From positions 62,001 through 126,000 of the forward strand of contig DAINQU010000003.1 of NCBI GenBank assembly GCA_036742455.1: a DNA stretch of 64,000 nucleotides, in the 5' to 3' direction. Below are positions 61,863-64,000 of the stretch, one piece after another. The notes beneath the pieces are model-generated. The model was given only the letters and a program-made list of their open reading frames with translations. It did not search any database and was not told the origin of the DNA. How positions within the stretch are numbered: the first letter of the stretch is position 1; each line of letters starts with the position of its first letter. The stretch is from CAIKZZ01 sp036742455 (lineage in GTDB: Bacteria; Pseudomonadota; Gammaproteobacteria; Steroidobacterales; Steroidobacteraceae). The translations under genes were made by a program, and so were the position numbers.

Positions 61863-61887
61863 GGGGCCGGAGATTTTCTCCGGCCCC
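61863..61887. terminator. GC-rich hairpin after ahcY
   Basis: An 11-bp perfect stem (61863-61873 with 61877-61887) closes a TTT loop 11 bases after the ahcY stop. No U-tract follows. The cpdA-like gene starts 14 bases beyond it. Confidence 0.5.
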
Positions 61888-61901
61888 CGCTGCGGTGCCC
61901 G

Positions 61902-62657
61902 ATGTCCAAGCCGTTACGCCTGCTGCAGATCACCGACCTTCATCTGCGCGAGGATCCGCAGGGGCACCTGCGCGGCGCCATCACGCTTTCCACACTCCAA
62001 TCCTGCCTTGCCGCGGCCGCCGCGACGGGTCCATACGATGCCATTTTGGTCACCGGCGACCTCGTCCAAGACGAGCCTTTAGGCTATGCGCATCTGCATG
62101 GCCTGCTTGCGCACGCGACAGTGCCGGTTCTGTGCTTGCCGGGCAATCATGACGACCCGCAGCGCCTAGCGCAGGCGTTTCACGCCGCTCCGTTCCAAAC
62201 ACTCGGCCATCTGTTACTCGGCAACTGGATCATCATCGGCGTGGATTCGACGGAACCTCGCAAGGACAGCGGTCGACTGAGCCCACACGAATACGCGCGC
62301 CTTGAGCAAACATTAGCGGCCCATCCGGATCGCCACGCGCTGATCGCCTTGCACCATCCACCGGTGCAACTCGGCAGCCGCTGGCTGGATGCGCTCGGGC
62401 TCGCGGACGCGGAGCGCTTTTGGGCAATCGTCGAGCGACACGCCCACGTACGGGCTGTCGTGTTCGGTCACGCGCACCAGGTGTATGCCGGAAGCCGCGG
62501 GCCCGTGACGGTGCTCGGCACGCCGGCGACCAGCGCACAGTTTCTACCCCAGAGCGACGACTTCGCCATCGATGACCTTCCACCCGGCTGGCGCGTATTG
62601 GAGCTTGCACCGGACGGGCAGATAGCCAGTCGTATCGGCTGGTTGACCGACGACTGA
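61902..62657 (+). CDS. cpdA: CpdA-like 3',5'-cyclic-AMP phosphodiesterase
   Basis: This 251-residue metallophosphoesterase resembles CpdA, which hydrolyses cAMP. The metal-binding motifs appear in order: QITDLHL, VTGDLVQD, LPGNHDD, the histidine in LIALHHPPV and FGHAHQVYAG. The GGSRWLD-like segment (QLGSRWLDALGL) between them is typical of the class III cyclic nucleotide phosphodiesterases. It is slightly shorter than E. coli CpdA (275). No cAMP gene is nearby, so the substrate is an inference from family similarity. No strong ribosome site precedes the ATG. Confidence 0.88.
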   Translation: MSKPLRLLQITDLHLREDPQGHLRGAITLSTLQSCLAAAAATGPYDAILVTGDLVQDEPLGYAHLHGLLAHATVPVLCLPGNHDDPQRLAQAFHAAPFQTLGHLLLGNWIIIGVDSTEPRKDSGRLSPHEYARLEQTLAAHPDRHALIALHHPPVQLGSRWLDALGLADAERFWAIVERHAHVRAVVFGHAHQVYAGSRGPVTVLGTPATSAQFLPQSDDFAIDDLPPGWRVLELAPDGQIASRIGWLTDD

Positions 62658-62733
62658 CGGGCGCCGGGCTGGAATGCGAGATACCCAGCGCTCGGCCAGC
62701 CCCGTACACTGAGCGCCTCGAATGGAGAACTCC

Positions 62734-64000
62734 GTGGCTACATCACACGAATTGTTTCAGGACGCCTGCCGTTACATCCCCGGCGGCGTGAATTCCCCCG
62801 TACGCGCCTTTCGCGGCGTCGGCGGTGAACCCATCTTCTTCAGCCGTGCTGCCGGCCCCTACGTCTGGTCGGCGGACGGCGACCGCTACATCGATTACGT
62901 CGGGTCTTGGGGTCCGGCCGTGCTCGGTCATGCGGCACCGGCGGTCATCCGAGCAGTTCAAGAGACCGCGGCCGCCGGTCTGTCGTTCGGCGCTCCAACA
63001 CCGATCGAGACGGACGTGGCGCGTCTGGTCTGCAAGCTGGTGCCCTCGATCGAACTGGTTCGCATGGTGAGCTCGGGCACAGAAGCCACCATGTCGGCCA
63101 TCCGTCTGGCGCGTGGCTACACCGGTCGCGACAAGATTCTGAAATTTGAAGGCTGCTACCACGGGCACTCCGACTCGCTGTTGGTCAAGGCAGGGTCGGG
63201 CTTACTGACCTTCGGCGTACCCACATCGCCCGGCGTGCCCGCCGCCTTCGCCGCAAACACGCTCACCGTGGGCTTCAATGACATCGCTCAGGTCCGTGAC
63301 GTCTTTGCCCGTCACGGGAGCGAATTGGCCTGTGTGATCGTTGAACCGATCGCTGGCAACATGAATTGCATCCCGCCTGCACCCGGATTCCTCGAGTGCT
63401 TGCGGGAGGAGTGCACGCGCCATGGCGCCGTGCTGATATTCGACGAAGTGATGACCGGCTTTCGGGTGGCGCTCGGTGGCGCTCAAGCACTCTATGGCAT
63501 TCAGCCGGACCTGACCACACTCGGCAAGATCGTGGGTGGCGGCATGCCGGTCGGCGCATTCGGCGGTAAGCGCGAGATCATGCAACACATCTCCCCGCTC
63601 GGTCCGGTCTACCAAGCCGGCACGCTCTCCGGTAACCCCGTGGCGATGGCGGCGGGTCTTGCGACGCTGTCGGCGCTGGAAGAACCGGGTTTTCACGACC
63701 GTCTCTTGGCCGGTACCGAGCGCCTCGTCGAGGGGCTCCGTGCGGCCGCACAGGACGCCGGCGTGCCGCTCGCGACCAACCACGTGTGCGGCATGTTTGG
63801 ATTCTTCTTCACCGACGCCCCCACCGTCTCCAGCTACGCGGAGGCCACGCGCTGCGACATCGAGGCGTTTAAGCGCTTCTTCCACGCGATGCTGGCCGAA
63901 CGCGTCTATCTGGCCCCCTCCGCGTTCGAAGCGGGATTCATTTCGGTCGCGCACGGAACCGACGAAATCGACGAGACCATTGCAGCTGCGCGACGCGCGT
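62734..64000 (+). CDS. hemL: Glutamate-1-semialdehyde 2,1-aminomutase, 3' end outside window
   Basis: HemL converts glutamate-1-semialdehyde to 5-aminolevulinate, the C5 route to haem. The visible 422 codons cover nearly the whole protein (E. coli 426): CRYIPGGVNSPVRAFRGVGG, SSGTEATMSAIRLARG, the aspartate for PLP in LIFDEVMTGFR, the PLP lysine in TTLGKIVGGGMPVGAFGGK and YLAPSAFEAGFISVAHG near the end. The frame runs off the window. The GTG at 62734 has GGAG 6 bases upstream; an ATG at 62722 in frame contains that site and is less likely. Confidence 0.96.
   Translation, partial: MATSHELFQDACRYIPGGVNSPVRAFRGVGGEPIFFSRAAGPYVWSADGDRYIDYVGSWGPAVLGHAAPAVIRAVQETAAAGLSFGAPTPIETDVARLVCKLVPSIELVRMVSSGTEATMSAIRLARGYTGRDKILKFEGCYHGHSDSLLVKAGSGLLTFGVPTSPGVPAAFAANTLTVGFNDIAQVRDVFARHGSELACVIVEPIAGNMNCIPPAPGFLECLREECTRHGAVLIFDEVMTGFRVALGGAQALYGIQPDLTTLGKIVGGGMPVGAFGGKREIMQHISPLGPVYQAGTLSGNPVAMAAGLATLSALEEPGFHDRLLAGTERLVEGLRAAAQDAGVPLATNHVCGMFGFFFTDAPTVSSYAEATRCDIEAFKRFFHAMLAERVYLAPSAFEAGFISVAHGTDEIDETIAAARRA

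Overview
This window is a chromosomal segment from a Gram-negative bacterium, most likely a gammaproteobacterium of the Xanthomonadales/Nevskiales type. The evidence is the gene content: a complete mraZ-to-ftsZ division and wall cluster running on to lpxC and secA, MurE with the meso-diaminopimelate motif DNPR, an Lpt lipopolysaccharide transport operon beside rpoN, a petABC cytochrome bc1 operon followed by sspB, and an S-adenosylhomocysteine riboswitch in front of ahcY. The DNA is GC-rich and densely coded. I see no insertion sequence, prophage, CRISPR array, tRNA or rRNA. Apart from the RNase P RNA locus, no stretch over 300 bases lacks a gene.

Region by region. 1-3.75 kb: a prolyl oligopeptidase (5' end outside the window) overlapping a membrane-bound winged-helix regulator with a TolB-like propeller. 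3.7-8.5 kb: mutT, a lone cobyric acid synthase, a GNAT acetyltransferase and a DUF4382 lipoprotein; mutT's link to secA is ancestral, and the others look like later insertions. 8.75-13.3 kb: secA, dciA (DnaB loader family) and lpxC. 13.5-30.9 kb: the dcw cluster on the minus strand, read mraZ-rsmH-ftsL-ftsI-murE-murF-mraY-murD-ftsW-murG-murC-murB-ddl-ftsQ-ftsA-ftsZ, with a promoter and MraZ operator at its head. 31.2-34.7 kb: RNase P RNA, rsmI, a reduced lpoA, a DUF938 methyltransferase and sspB. 34.7-38.7 kb: petABC and a DegS-like protease. 38.7-46.4 kb: murA-ibaG diverging from kdsD-kdsC-lptC-lptA-lptB-rpoN-hpf-rapZ. 46.4-53.2 kb: patatin, a secreted peroxiredoxin, a DUF2059 protein, and a compact MoxR ATPase/VWA protein/penicillin acylase set. 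53.3-59 kb: tkt-gap-pgk-pyk of central carbon metabolism. 59.1-64 kb: metK, SAH riboswitch, ahcY, a cpdA-like phosphodiesterase and hemL (3' end outside the window).

Most genes serve one theme, building the envelope: peptidoglycan precursors (murA-murG, mraY, ddl), septation (fts genes), lipid A and Kdo (lpxC, kdsD, kdsC), LPS export (lptABC), protein export (secA), and regulators of these processes (mraZ, rapZ, lpoA-like). MetK makes S-adenosylmethionine for the methyltransferases (rsmH, rsmI) and AhcY removes the by-product, under riboswitch control.

The most unusual item is SecA. It is about 1027 residues long because a PDZ-like domain of about 70 residues is inserted at the start of the preprotein cross-linking domain, and it ends in two tandem SEC-C zinc motifs instead of one. 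Other oddities are an LpoA homologue with neither signal peptide nor TPR domain, the absence of sspA, ptsN and secM from their usual places, a 10-bp dyad upstream of the DUF4382 lipoprotein, and a recurring set of long perfect hairpins without U-tracts at gene ends.
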